From Numida meleagris (Eukaryota; Chordata; Aves; Galliformes; Numididae): 64,000 bases of DNA. Every line of letters begins with the position of its first letter. The stretch's first letter is position 1. Shown here piece after piece: positions 1 to 13,600 of the stretch. Where the stretch lies: the NCBI RefSeq assembly GCF_002078875.1, contig NC_034411.1, positions 32,196,260-32,260,259 on the forward strand, written 5' to 3'. The notes beneath the pieces are model-generated. The model was not told the DNA's origin. It did not search any database and saw only the letters and a program-made list of their open reading frames with translations. The position numbers were made by a program, and so were the translations under genes.

Positions 1-3000
1 GGTTACCCAGTCCATCTGTTCGCTAAAGCAGGATTGTAGACTTGCGCATTTTAATATTGTCTTGGCCAGTGAGGTTCTATATCTGTTCTAAATGATTAAT
101 TTTCCTTCGGAAGATTATTTCAATGATTACTTCTCACTGACAGGAGGATTTATGTGATGTTTAGTGGTTCTTTTTTGTAACTTCATGCCAGTATTTCAAG
201 CCATATTTTGTGCCATTTTAAATATTCCTCATCACCTTTGTAATTTGGAACCTTTGTGTATGCACTAGCTCTAGGTGTGTATTTCCTTTCCCCTTACTCC
301 AGGCTGTTTTTCAGTCTGCACTTTTTACACAACTTTTTCTTGTTTTCAGCTTTTTTAGCTCATGTCTCTGTATCCTGGTGCCCACAATGCCATTCCACTT
401 GCAGTGCTTTGTTGGACTTAGACTGAAGGTGATCTGTTAAATGTGGAGGTTTTTTTGTTTTGTTTTTTTTTCCCCCCTTCTACATGATGCTTTTGTGTAG
501 GAAGTCCAAACATCTTGGTCTAGCTAGTGTCTCATACCAAAATCTTATTTCTGACAACTGTTTTCTGTAACTCAGCATTGCTGCTTCTCAAGTTTCTTCT
601 TCACTTTCAGTATGTAGTTATGATTCTTTTGCAGCTATATGCTTAATTCATAACCTATTTTTATAGGCTTTGAACTTCTGATCTCTTAAGGAACTCTTTT
701 TTTTTCCATTTTCTAATGCAGTTCTTTCTGGTTCAGTATAATTGGTAACTTTTATGAATGTGATAAATCCATCTGAATATGCAAACAAAATGGAACTTAA
801 TGGTTGTTCTTGGAAAAAAAACAACAAAAAAGCCACATTTCTGTGCGACACTGTATATTGCATTTTTCTGTTGCCCTTTTTCATGTATCTAATTGGGATG
901 ATACATTTTTTTAATGGTTAACTTGTAGAATTTTTGTGTATGTTAGCCTGTGCTACTGATTTTGGTTTTACTAACTAATTTAATGGGAGAATTTGCAATC
1001 CTCTCTTACATTTAAAATTACTCCACTAGGTTTAAATACTCTCACTTTTATTTCTAATTTATTTCACTACTGTATACTTTCACATATTTGATTGAGTTGC
1101 CAAAACACCTGCACAAAACCATTTTGAATAGCCTGGAAGAAGCTCTAGATATAATTTTGTCACGGAATATATTTCCTTCTCTCCTGAAGAATCCTCGTGT
1201 TTGCCTGTTTTTTTTTTTTTGTGCCTCAGAGGAAAGTGTTTTGACATACCAAATAAAAGATTTTGTTTATTACTCAAAAGACTTTAGCAAGAAGTCTTAA
1301 GACAATGACATGTCACATACTGTTAGTTGTTTTCTATCTATATGTTCTCAAACAGTGTTATGTAAAGCAGTTCCATACATACTATGTTTGAGTAAATGTG
1401 TGGTGTTCACCATACATCTTTGTGACCAGTAATCAGAAACGTGTCCTTTTGAGTAATTATGTGACAGATAAAGGACTTGGTTACACTGCCTTCTGCAGTA
1501 CTCCTGTTTGATCTCAGATGTGTCCCCTTCCCTCTCCCTCTTCCTCGTGTTTTATCAATGCCATTTTTGGGAGTGGCGATTTCCATAAGCTGATGTGCCA
1601 CTTCAGCAGTCTCTTGTTGTCAACATTAGTCCATCGCACAAGAAATAAGAAGTTAAGAAGCAGGTAGAACCACCTGGTAAGCGAGTGTTTGGAATGCCTC
1701 TCAAGATGCATGTTTGCAACCATTTGCAGGCTGTGGTTTGGCAGTGTCTTTGCAGACTGTTCTGGGGAGCCCTCGGTGTGAAATACTAAATACGGATGTT
1801 CTCTAGTAAATCTAGTAAAACTTTGTAAAATAGGCTGAGTTGTGGAGGAAAGTGCAGCTATTGTGTTTGTTCCTGTGCCTGTGCAAGACTGCTAGAGAGC
1901 ATTCTTCTTGGAGTCCTCTTTGCTGAAGCATCAGGCTTGCAGTCTGAACAGGAATAGCTCCTGCAAATGAGATTATTCATATTTTTACTTTGAAGATCTG
2001 TAGCGGTCACTGTGCTGAACAGTGGGGGAGGATGTCTGCTGAACTCTGAAGATTAAAGGGGTTAAGTGCCAAAACCAGTGTGCCCTCCCTGGGACTGGTG
2101 TCAGCTCAGGATAACTAGGCTGGGAATCAGTGTAGAATTCAACTTGATGACATCAGAGAGAGCTCCACTTTAAAGGGTGAAATAGCAATTTTAGTGAGGC
2201 TTTCATGTGATGGTTCCTTGGATTTGTTCATATGCCCATTGGTTGCCGGTTGTATGAAAGACAAAATGTGGTATATGTTCAGATTCCAAATTGTAGAATA
2301 ATTGTGTCAAAGGTGGAGATCATGCAAATTTCTAAACCGTCACTTTAGACAAGCTGCCCCAAACAATTGCTTATGTTGCTGAATATTGCTTTGTCTTTTT
2401 AAACTTTACCTTCTCCTACAAGTGAATGGGACCAGTGGTTCCAGGTAAACTGCGACTCAGTTAGCATGTATATCTTTCAGTTTTCTTGTGGACCAGTTGG
2501 AATTCATGGAAGTAACTGTGAAAATGTGATGCTGCTTATAATACAGCATTTAAAACACTCTGAAAATTGCAGCTCTTTGGAAACTGTTTTGGCCTACACT
2601 GTTAAAAATGAAGATATCAGAATGTGATAGCAAAATGTTCACATACAGTAAATTGTTTTTATAAAATGTTTGATTTTGGGGGGGGGGGGGGGCACCTGGT
2701 GCTATTTAGCACCATAGTCATGTTCAGTTGAGCTGTGTTACTACTGAGCACAGAGAGGAAGCAGTGATTTTTCTGGAAACCTAAAGTTCTCTATTTCCAT
2801 GAAGAACACGTAGTCATGGAAAATGTTTTACCCAAATCTGGTAATATATTTAGTTGTAGAAGTTGCGATAGGTGAACAATCTTAACTATTTCATCACTTT
2901 AGAGCACACTGTTACTGAAACTAATGGCCTGTGAACTGTTAGGCAAACCCTCTGCAGTATTTCTGCTGCGCAGCAATGAAACTGACGGAAAACAAAGTTG

Positions 3001-5830
3001 TAGGCGATATTCACTCCACCATGAAAAACCCACATTTTAAAAGATAGCCTGAAGTACAACAGAGTGAATGAACAAACATCTGAGGAGTGAGGAGGGGACA
3101 AGGGTGACCTTTATGTAAATAGCCCTTGCACAGACAAGTGCTCAGTATGCAACTGATGGGATTAATCCTGGGAGGGAACGTCTTGGCAGTGAAACCTTTA
3201 AAGTTATGACTGCCTGTACTAACGTATGTACCTGTTGTGAAGGTTATCAGTCTTTTTAAATCTCATTCTTATCTTCCCACTTAAATCTGTCTTTTCTTGG
3301 AATCATAATATCTCAGCTGCAGTGGATTTTTATTGCAGGATAAATTTCATAAAAGCCTATTGATCTAGAGTGTTTTTGAAGGGTATTGGGGTTTCAGCTT
3401 CAGCCCTGCCCCTCCCACCACCAGAAAGCTGTTCTATACTTCCTTGTTCCCAGTTCATTTAAGTCTACAGAGTTCTCTTATTCCACCTGCTGACCTCATT
3501 TCTCTATTCTTTGGTCTGTTGTTAAAACTTAGGAAGTGCTACATCGTTTCACATTTTTGAGAATCTGAATTCAGCTGCAGAATGTGTCATTCCAGTTCCA
3601 CAGTATGGTTTATGGGTCTGAACTGGGTCATTCTAAGGGGGGATTTGATGCTGGCTGATAAAATCTGAAGTATAGCTGAACTAAAGAGGCATATAATGAT
3701 ACACATGCTTTAGCCTATCTTTGTTCCTGATTGTTTCTGAGTCATTGTATTGTGCGTTCAACTAATTTTGCACAGCTTGTGCCACCAAGCCACACTGTGG
3801 TCCTGGAGGATCACACCTCGGTTTAAACCGTGCCTGTGCATGCATTTTTGAAGCTGCTCAAAGCCTTGTGCTGACAAGGCCCTCAAGCCCTTGCAGGCCT
3901 CAAAATTACTCCCTGCTACTTCAGAGAAGCCCTTGGTCCTCATACCAGAGTATTAGACTGGAAAGTTGAGAAAAGATTTACAAAACTGCATTTGTACTTT
4001 TCTGTAAGAAAAGGGATGACTTGTCTCCAAGCCAAATATTTTCATTATTTTGGATTACTTAAAAAAGCAGCCAAAAACGTTGTATAAGGGAAAAGCAATG
4101 GACTTCAAGCTAATATTTTTCCATTGAGAATTTATTTTTTTATTCTTCCTCTCATTAAGACAGTGCTTGTTGAATGTCACTTGTTTTCAGATGTGTGGCT
4201 CCTAGATCTGTTTCCTTGCAGTCAGGCATTTACAAACATGCATAGGTTTTGAAAACTGTTTCGTATGTGTTAGCACTTTTTCTGGAAATGCAAAATGAGG
4301 ATGGTTGCTAATAATTTCTTGTATAGCCCGTTATAGCCCAAGCAGACTGGAAGTCAGTCTTGTGCTATAATTTCCTTGAATCGTGCTTCTGAAAATCTTA
4401 CAGAAAGCTGTGATAAGAAGACTATTATTGCTGTAAAATTTTTTTGTTGACATTTGTCAGTACATCGACAACCTGCACTGTATTTCATCTAAATATCTTC
4501 AATTGGTTTCTTTTAAAAGAAACTGTCAGGCTGAAGAAAATCCAGACAATTTTCCTTGCCTTATGAGACTTACACTCATAAGATTGAAGTAATTAAAACT
4601 GATTCGTTTTTCACCATGGTTGTGATTTGGATTGTTGTCATCATTTATATTTATCTATATTCACCTTATACCCTACCCTCTCCCCAAGGAAAACTGTTGA
4701 ATTTAGAGGTACCTGACAGTTCTTTCAGAGAAGATACCACAGGTGATAACCACTTTCATGTCAATAATTACATTTGGTCCTCTTCTGTTTTGGGTCACTT
4801 CCATGACAGATAGTTGATAGGAAAAGGCTACTGTGACTGATGTATGAACTCTTGCTGAAACAGCTACGGGAAATTAAGATTCCCCTTCAGAATTATGCTG
4901 AGGTTATTATTTTGCACGCCAATTCTGAATGACTACTTTGAAACAGTGTTGGGCTTCAAGTGTCTTGCAAAGTGGTGGTTCCAAATGAGAAATGCCTACT
5001 TGTTGAGTAATAGTCTGCTTGTCAGTTTATGTATGGCTCAGTACCGAGTTGTAGAATACCACCAGATTACCTTCTTTAGATGCTACTGTTGTACAGAAGT
5101 GAATGTTATTTTAAGTGAGAGATACTGTTTTCTAATTTGTGAAGGAAATGGTTTACTTGGGAGTCAGGATCCCAGTTTTTCGTATATTTCAAGATTTCAG
5201 AAAGGCTTTTATGGGAAACAAGAAAAATGAAAGTCGTCATTCTCCAAAGATTTGATAAGCCTTTGTTATAAAAAGTATAAATATTTGCTATAAAGGAATA
5301 TGCTTCTTCAAACACTTCATATTAACTTTTACTGAAATTCAATATTTTAAAATCCTGGATAAATATCTCAAATGACAAAGACAGAAAATTCAGAGAGAGA
5401 TTATTTTGAAATAGGCCGGTATATTTTTGAGCTTCTCAATTTTGGCCCTGAATTTTCTCTTTTTCACTGCAAATCACACTTTGTGAAAGTTCTTGGATAG
5501 GTTATATTTAAAGCTACATTCACTTGCCTGAATAGTCCAAGTAAATATTTTGTCATTAAAATTGTATAGGTCTGCATATGTTAGTGTGCCATTTAAAAAG
5601 AGACCACATTGAGGTAACCATGCAGGTATTTATATTGATATGACAGTAGTGAAGTGGGGTAGCTGTATACTGTACCTGCGTTCTGTGCTGAGCAAAATCA
5701 CATGGACTTCCAGAAATAAGCAATGGTTTTTAAAAGCAGCTTTATTTAATGTTACAGCAGCAAGTAAGTGTCATTTGTACCATATAATTATGTAAATTGG
5801 GTGCTAATAAATACTATTTTTCAACATTTT
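1..5830 (+). other. Probable 3' UTR of a convergent plus-strand neighbour (STRN by synteny)
   Basis: No conserved coding frame is visible. The plus strand is T-rich with many short U-runs, as in long vertebrate 3' UTRs, and ends at a good polyadenylation site (AATAAA 5806-5811 then GU-rich sequence). A possible earlier site is AATAAA at 1252-1257 followed by a U-run. In human, STRN lies tail-to-tail with VIT, so STRN is the expected owner. The striatin C-terminal coding residues are not present at the left edge, so the stop codon would lie outside the window. The STRN assignment is inference from gene order only. Confidence 0.45.
2678..2692 (+). repeat. Fifteen-base G homopolymer
   Basis: An uninterrupted run of 15 G on the plus strand within the presumed 3' UTR. 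It could form a G-quadruplex in RNA, and its true length is prone to sequencing error. Confidence 0.85.
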
Positions 5831-5860
5831 GTATTGTGTTCATAATTCTGTGTTTTTGTA
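5806..5860 (+). terminator. Polyadenylation site: AATAAA plus GU/U-rich downstream element
   Basis: AATAAA at 5806-5811, likely cleavage about 15-20 nt later near CAACA, then TTTTGTATTGTGTTC and CTGTGTTTTTG. This hexamer-to-GU-rich spacing is the classic vertebrate arrangement and the best polyadenylation site in the left flank. Confidence 0.6.
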
Positions 5861-8800
5861 ACAAAATTTGTGCTCTTGGGGTATGTTCGAGGAGGGGGAA
5901 GTGCACACAATTTAGTACAAGTAGACACAAGTTTGGAGGGGCTTGAGGTAACCACACGTGAACATTTTTGAGTTGTCTCAAGTGTTACCATTTACAGTGG
6001 TGTCTAAACTTATCTGTTCTCCATATGTCTTGGTTCATTACTGTTCTGTCTTCTTGGCATTGTTGGAACCCTGCATCTTTCCGTGCACTTGGGCTCTCCA
6101 TCCCTGGTATTTTTCTGGCTGAACACACGTGCAGAGTGGGTACAGTGCCACTGCTCAGGAGCTGCTGCATCAGCCTTCACTGATCACAGTGAAGCACGAT
6201 GTGCTTCCTGGGTGCAACATTTGTGTAAAATAAAAATAAGTGCACGGATCTACCCTTCAGGAGAGGATTAAGGAGAGCAAACCACACATCACAGATGGTA
6301 GCTGCGTTTCTACAGGAAAATGCTCAGAACAACACTGTTGAGGGGGTGGTATGGGAACCTACACAGAACTGAGTAGAACAACTTGTTAGCGAATCCATCC
6401 TGTTGGGTTTTTTTAAGCTTGTAGGTGGGCTAAATGAAGTTCTTATCTCCTCTGTCTCCATGATAGGTAAAATAAGCCTTCTAACTTAGTATTTCTCCTC
6501 TTCCCTCCTCATAGGAAAATAGGAATAGAATTTATCTTATGAAACGATGGTACAGTTGCATTTACCCAGTATTCTGCCTCCAGAGAGGGTCAACAGAAAA
6601 TTCGTGAGGTAAGGAGTGGGAGAAAGAACAATGTAGGAGTAACACTCCCACATAGGAGGCCTAAAGACTGCTTTGAATTTGAGACACACAGTTACACAGA
6701 TGTACACTTGCAATGTTTTCAATATAGAGGCAGTTTAGCAAATGTGGGTTGCCTGCTACTGTTCAAGACTTCCTCAAAGTGAGATGATGATGGAAAAGAA
6801 AATGGAACAGGCTTAATTTGTTTCTGTAATGAGGAGATGGTAGTGGGCAAAGCAAAACAGCTAGAAGAATGGTTGAGGTGGTGATTGAGTTCAACCATGA
6901 AATGATTTAAGGTACATACAACATGGAAGACTTCTTACTGTTTGGTGTCTAGGTAATATTTCTGATATGTAGCTTGCTTTGACTTGCCTCAAAGGTAGAG
7001 AGGAGCTGATGGGCTGGGTAGTAGATCTGTGGAGGAGATTCAGATTGGGTTGGCCCTGTCTGGTCAGTTGTCTGCTTGTTTAATACCAGTGTTTCCTGGT
7101 TCCTTGCACTGTTACCATTCTGTGCTGCAGAGTGGCTCTGAAAGGAGCGCAGGAAGGAGGGAAGCTGCTCAGCCAGCCTGCAAGAGAGCAAACTGAGAAG
7201 CTGCCACAGGGAAAGCCGCTGCCTGCTGAAGCAGCAAAGTGGCAGCAGCTGAGGAGCAGGTGGGTGCACAGCGTGGGCAAATACCTCCTGTGCGGGGTGG
7301 CACAGCCACAGCAGAAGTGCCGAGTGTCCCACCGCTGGCCTAGCCATGTAAGACCCTCCTGAGGAGCCTGAAACAGGTTGTTACCTCTGCTGAGATAACT
7401 GGAAAGTGCAGATACCCGTGTCCTAAGGAAAGGGTGATCAGACAACCTCTTTTTGGCTGTATATCCAGTGAGGAGTTTGGCTCCAGGTCCAACCCTTTGG
7501 TGCCCTGCTCTTCTGGATGCCTCAGCCAGGCTGCAGGCCCCACCGCAATAGTCAGGCATCTGAAATTGAGTGGCTCAGCATTGAGTACTGGGACATCTGA
7601 ATCCTCTTCTGATTCAGTCCTGCATCTAGAAAGAATGTGGAGCCTGTGTTTTTATTATTTTTCAGCTTCCAAAAGGAGTCTGATTTCAAATAAGACACCA
7701 TCTTGCAGGCTTAGCAAGATGTGCGTACATATTTGAGGCCTTTCAGACCAATGGACTCTGTTCTAATGACTGATTCCTCTGACAGGGAATTTGCTGCTCC
7801 TGCCCCTGCTAGCTCCCTTCTAGGCTTCTTCTTTTCAGCTGACCGTGTAAAAAGAAACACATTCAAACACGTAGTGGTGGGTTTTTTTTGTTTTTTTTTT
7901 TTTCCATCCTTGCTTTGTCTTCTAAAGCCTTGTAGAAACCTCAGCTGCATTTCAGAAACTACCATGGCTTGGACCATATTTGTTGCTTTTTTTTTTTTAA
8001 CTGCACATATACAAATAGACTTTGCATGCCTTTGGGACACCTTTATTGCAAAAGATATAGCAACTTGTATTGAGAAGCTCAAAACAGCTTGTGTATGTTA
8101 CAGAAAGAGTTCTGCTGCTTTCTCCGAACCAGCATAACTCCTCCAAGTGTTTATGAAGATTTGTTATCTTTTATTACTATTATTGAGAGACTTCAGATGT
8201 GACAAGTAGTTTTATTGCTATGAAAGATGAAAGGCTATAGAGGAGCGCATTCTGTGCTGATCCACTTCTGTTGAAGGCAGGCTGAACGGTGACTTCTGAG
8301 GCTTATGCTCAAGTTCACTGTGTTTAAGGCATCTCAGTTTAGATGAGAGTCGGATTAAAAATTAATTTCAAGACCATCTCAAGAAGTTAATAAAATGGCT
8401 TGTTGGCATCTGAGCACCACAGGTGTTATGTAAAGTCAAGATTAACCCTTTAGACAACAGCAAACTCTGCCATGCCCTAAGCAAATGCTTGATGTGGAAG
8501 ATAGCTGTTCAGCTTCCTGTGGAGAGTGTTTGAAAACTTGTTGTTGTGTGAAGTTTTCAGCAGAAATAAAAATGTCCTAAAGAACACCTGTGGCTCTGGC
8601 TGCAGAGCACAAGCACAGTGTGTGGGACCATCTGCAGAGCGCCGCTCTCCTGTGCTGCCAGGGTACAGGTGGTACAGCCATTGGTACACAGTGGTAAGCT
8701 GCCTATTAAGAATTAACCAGCAATATTAAGAATGTGAAGTCCCCAGTAAATCCAGTGTAAAACCACCACTTCATCTGGCATGGCTTTGGGAGTAGTAGCC

Positions 8801-9771
8801 AGAGCACTGTGTGAAGGGACCCTCACCTGAGGATTTCATGTAGAATGGGCTGTTTGCACCGATTTGAAGTACGATAACTTCACTGGGAATTTTTAAGCTA
8901 CTTCTGTCACATTTCCAAAGTAAGATTTGAAAGATGGTGTCAGATATGTCGACAGAAAGGGGTCTCCTTTGGTGGCAGTTTACTCCATTTTGCTTTATGT
9001 GAATGATAACATCCTGGGCCACTGTTATTTACAGAAACTATAAAGACTATTAAAAATTTGATTTGTGAATAAGAAATGTGAGCTTTAATTTCTTCCAATT
9101 TCCTGTTATTTCCACAAACCTGTCACTGTGCTGTAACTGCCATAAGGTGCGTGAACATACACACTTGTACTGGCACTGAAACATCATCCCTTCCTTTGAT
9201 AACTTCTGCTTAAGGGATGTATTTTCCTATGTGACACCAGATGAAAACCACCAGCAACTGCTGCTTGCTAGCTGCCATGCAATGCTTTTGACCTCTGCAC
9301 GTCACTCCTCCCATTGCTGAGCAGCACTGTGGCTGCCTCTTCACAGACAAAACAGCCATGTACTCTGAATTACAAGGGGCTGTAAAGGTGTCTTGAAATC
9401 TATCCATATAACAGAAGCCCACCCCAAAATCAGAAGAGGGTATGCTGTGAATGCTAGAAATACTGCTTTTCCCAGTGTCTAATACAGAACTTACAGATAC
9501 TTTCCTCTTAAGCCTTTTTAACAGCTCTTGAGTAATTATCCTCACACTAAAGCCTGCTGTGAGCTGTTCTAACTGTGCTGTGTTTGGTGATAGAGCAGTG
9601 GGGGTCTCAGAAACCTTTCAGACAGTGAGCAACTGAAACCCACGGTTTTTACTGAAGGAGCCTTTTCTGCCCCCGCAGCTCTCTTGCTTTGCAGAGGCCT
9701 TGAGCTGCATGGCAAAAGGTGGTGCAAGTGAGCTAAGGGGACAAGGTCGTTGGTTTTTTGTTGAAGCACAT
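5861..9771. other. Spacer between convergent genes
   Basis: About 3.9 kb with no conserved protein segment on either strand. A locally GC-richer stretch (about 7080-7560) has overlapping open frames without recognisable domains, which I take as composition effects. A plus-strand AATAAA at 8389-8394 could be a distal polyadenylation signal of the left gene. Poly-T runs occur near 7889-7902 and 7987-7998. Nothing else stands out. Confidence 0.5.
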
Positions 9772-10423
9772 TTTAATACAGTGCTGTGGGAGATGAGACC
9801 CAGCTCCTGCATTGGCTGTTCTGCAGATCTGGGGCTTTATGAGGACTGATGGATGTGGGTCCCACAGCCTGACCTTGGCCACTTGCTGGTTTTCTGCTCT
9901 TTGGGTTTGGATGAAGCTCAATACTTGAATTTGCACTATCTTCCCAGTTTGTGCCTGGGATTTCAGGATGTCAGTCCTGTCCTGGATGGCAAGCGATGGG
10001 CAGTGTCAGAGGGAGGTGCTTCTGCCACAGCAGCAGAGCAGTGTGGCTGCTCCCTGGAGGGCCCTCACCACCACAGGAAGCAGGTGGTACATCTCAGAGC
10101 TTGTGCGTGCCCTGTGGTGGGAATCACCTAAGTTGAGGCTCTATACTGTTAACAGCTTTCCAATCAGCTCTATTTATGCCCTCCATGATGTCTCCTGCCT
10201 TTTTCTATCCATCCAAATCAGAGTTTCTGAAGCCTGCAAGGAAAAAACCAGTAGCCTACACAGAGCGTTATCATACATAGGGACAGAGATGCGATCAACC
10301 TCGTTAACTGGAAAATGCCAGAGAAAAACAATTCCAGTATTTGTTGAGCTTGGGGCTGGCATTGTTCCTGTAGCATTGTGTGTTTTCAGCACGACGCCCA
10401 AGATTCCGGCCTGTTCCACCCCA
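9772..10423 (-). other. VIT: Probable VIT 3' UTR, end point uncertain
   Basis: Noncoding sequence after the stop. No AATAAA occurs on the minus strand here. The nearest acceptable variant is ATTAAA at 9777-9772, but the sequence beyond it is not clearly GU-rich. CATAAA variants lie near 10163 and 9838, and a second ATTAAA near 9088. The UTR length is therefore a guess. Confidence 0.4.
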
Positions 10424-10602
10424 TCAGTTCCGTGGCTGTGAGTTAAATTCTGTGCAAATGTTTTGGATGAGCGGGTTAACAAATTGGTAGAGGTTGTCAA
10501 ATTCATCCACAAAGAAGGAATGCTCTTTATCTGGATCTGTTGCAATGGCTTCCAGTTCATCTTGGGCAGCCCAAGCAACTCCAATGGAGTAAGCTATAAC
10601 TC
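10424..10602 (-). CDS. VIT: VIT coding exon 16: VWA2 end and stop codon
   Basis: 179 coding bp, acceptor TTTCTTTCCAG. Encodes [20 protein letters not shown], then [20 protein letters not shown], and ends [11 protein letters not shown] followed by TGA at 10426-10424. The C terminus matches human vitrin almost residue for residue and lacks any extension, so this is the true terminal coding exon. Confidence 0.98.
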
Positions 10603-13600
10603 CTGGAAAGAAACCCAAGAGATAAGGGTGAGCATAAAAATTTTAATTACATTACATTTGGTTGGTTAAGACCGATACTGCAGACATAGTTACCAGGCCA
10701 TGAAAAAATTGGCAGTGAATTGCAGTGCTCTCTCTGTTAAAAAACAAAACAAAACAAAAAAACAAAGTGGCACTGTCAGAATGGAAGAAATGCCTGGTGT
10801 GTGCTGTGGAACTGCCTTTTGCCAATAGCAGAAAGGCTTAGGCAGTAGTAAAGCTGTGGCTGTGGCTCTGAACAACAGTTCCTTGTTTCCATGTCTTACA
10901 GTCACCCTGGAAGATGTGTAAATATCCTGACTGGAAAGCCAAAGGAGGCTTCATATGTTATTAAGACAGTCGAAATCCTCTGCAATCTCCTAGGCCTAGC
11001 TGCATCTTTGTAGCTCTGTGTTACTTTCAGAAAAGTTCCTTACTCACTCAGATATACAACAGATGCTGGTCTTGCTTAGAACTTGATGAGACCCCAGGGT
11101 GCGTGCTATGCTTCTTTCCTAAAGTTTCATCCAATGTCTTTGCATCATAGCAGAGTGTATTTCTCTGACCCAAATAAATGTGGAGATACGGAGGAGGAGC
11201 AGATAATGATGGAAGAACTTACCGTTTTGGTGAGCTGTCATGGCTGGCACTCGGACATCATCGTAAGACCTGCCATCTGTAATGAGAATCATGAGCTTCC
11301 TCTTGTTGGGTTTGGATTTGGTGAAGAGCTGCTCAGAGGCGTAGCTGATGGCTGCCCCCGTGCTGGTTCCACCACTCCAGTAGTTGATCCTTTTGATAGC
11401 ACTCAGCACGTCCTGCTTTGTGCTGTACTTATCGAAGCTGAACTCAAGTCGTTGCTCGTATGTGTACTGAATGGCTCCAATGCGGGTGTCAGTGTCTGAA
11501 ATCTCAAACTCCTTGGTGATGTTGGCTACAAATTGGAGGACTGTGCGGAAGTTGTCGGTGCCAACGCTGCTGGAGCCATCGATCACGAAACCGATGTCGG
11601 CCGAATTAAGACACGTCTTGCTGCAAACCAACCGGTCGATGTCACAGACCCGCTTCACCAAGGGCTGGACGACCTTGTGGAGGCTGAACCAGCTGGGCAC
11701 AGTGATGGAATAGAAGCCATTTGTTCTGCACACTGCCTGCAAAACAACACAAGTACGAATGCAGTGGAAATTCAGTCTGTTTGTTTCAACTGGGATTTTA
11801 ACTAAAAAGGCTCCTGGAAAGAGCAATGCTGGAGTCTGGAGTGGGCTCTCCTCCAGTTGCCATCTGCTTCCCAGGGAAATGACGTGAACATAACATCACA
11901 GATACTTCTCTATAGATACTTCTCTTCTCTTCCCCTTTTTAAAAGCTGTGGGATGCAGCTGATATTATAGCCATGAAAGAAATGTAATAACCAAGTTTGC
12001 CACCTGTCGAGGTTTTTTAAATAAGTAACACTTTTTGTAGAGAAGGCATCCAAATCACAGAGCTGCTGTTTGTGTGGCTCCGCCTGGGAGCCCCGGCATT
12101 TGCCAGATGGCAACTTCAGCTCCCACCCTCCCAGGGTCAGGGCAACAAGGAAGGATTTCCCCGCTGACAGACCCTCCTGCCTTGAACTGGGGCTGAAGCT
12201 GGTTTCTCCCTGGCTGTACAAGCAGAAAAAAAAGAACAAGCAATTTTGATAAAAATGTAAAAGCCTTTAAAGATTCCCAGTTGTTCTGGATCTGCCAAAT
12301 AATTAAGGACAGACAGACAAAAACCATGCTGACGTCTGTTTTTGTCACTGAATACTTGTAGGGAGCAGATCCACAGGAAGCTGTCAGAGGATCGGTGGGA
12401 TCTGGGTAAGTGTAGGTAGAAAGTGTAGCATGGAGCAGGGAGCTTTCTCCCACTTGTGCTCTCTGGCAGGTTCACACAGACTCACTGTAGCTTTGCTTTT
12501 TTGAAAAGTAGATGCAAATCAGGCTATAATCCAATTAAACGCTGACCGGAAACAATGGAGTTCTGGAATAGCCTTGAAGCTCATGGGAAATTATTTCATG
12601 GCAGAGCAATATGGCTCAGGCAGGAATCTGTTCTCTGAAAATAGCAGATAACCGCCACGCTTCCTGAGCCCAAGTGAGTCTGGAACTTGGTAGATGCCTC
12701 CTGCCATAACCTTGTGTCAGCTTGCCCTGAGACACTATTGAGCAGTGCCAAACGCTAATAGTGCAAGGCTTGCATTCTCTTTTTTTTTTTCCTTCTATTT
12801 TTTTGTGCTTTGTCATGCTGCTGTGCATTCAGAAAATCTTGTCTGCAGGTTTGTGCCAATGCTTGGTCAGAAAAGAGCCATTTGCTCCATGACGGACCTC
12901 AGACCAGAGCTTTACTGTGAGACAAAGTTTGCTCTTAGCAGCTTTCAGATAGGTCACTTTTCTGACTTCAGCACTGCTGCATAGCTCTTTGTATGTGAGA
13001 CCTAACAGGATCAGAAGTAACGATGAGTGATAAGAAGGAAGGGAAATGTCACATGAGTGTGGCTGTGCTTAAGCCACTGAGCAAAAGATAGAGTCCAAAG
13101 CAAGAGTACAGCCAGAGCCCAGCCCAGTAAGTACCTTGTCCACAAAGTTTGGTTCAATAACATTCTGCTTCTCATTTTGAGCAGCTGCTTCAATAGTGAC
13201 AAAGAAAATGTTGATCCCTGATTCCCTGGCCAGTCTGGAGGCCTCCTCCACCCGATCAGTTGGCCACCCATCCACCATTACCACCACCACATTGGGTGCT
13301 CCGCCTCTGTTTCCGTTAGCATCCAAGAAGAAGTTTTTGTTAACAAAGGAAAGTGCCTTTCCTGAAATGAAAGAGGAGATTGAGGATGAGTTACAGGGCT
13401 GGCAGTATCCCAGGCTCTGGAACCCTCCCCATGCTGCGGGTGTGCATGCAGCCTGTCACCTACCAACGTTGGAAAGTCCGCCTTTCTGAGGGATTTTCTC
13501 AATGGCATTTCTTAGGTCCTTGGGGTTGGTGTATGTTTTTAAGTTAAATTCTGTGGAAGGGTCATCGCTGGCAGATGAAAACAAATATGAAGCAGTTGTC

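Noticed and set aside
1..60. Left edge considered as the end of striatin coding sequence
   Set aside because: The translated edge does not match the striatin C terminus, so only a 3' UTR assignment remains possible.
7080..7560. Overlapping long open frames on both strands near 7.1-7.6 kb
   Set aside because: They exist in several frames at once, have no recognised domain, and track local GC content; treated as noncoding.
11083..11805. Plus-strand open frames opposite VIT exon 15
   Set aside because: They are shadows of the conserved minus-strand VWA2 exon.
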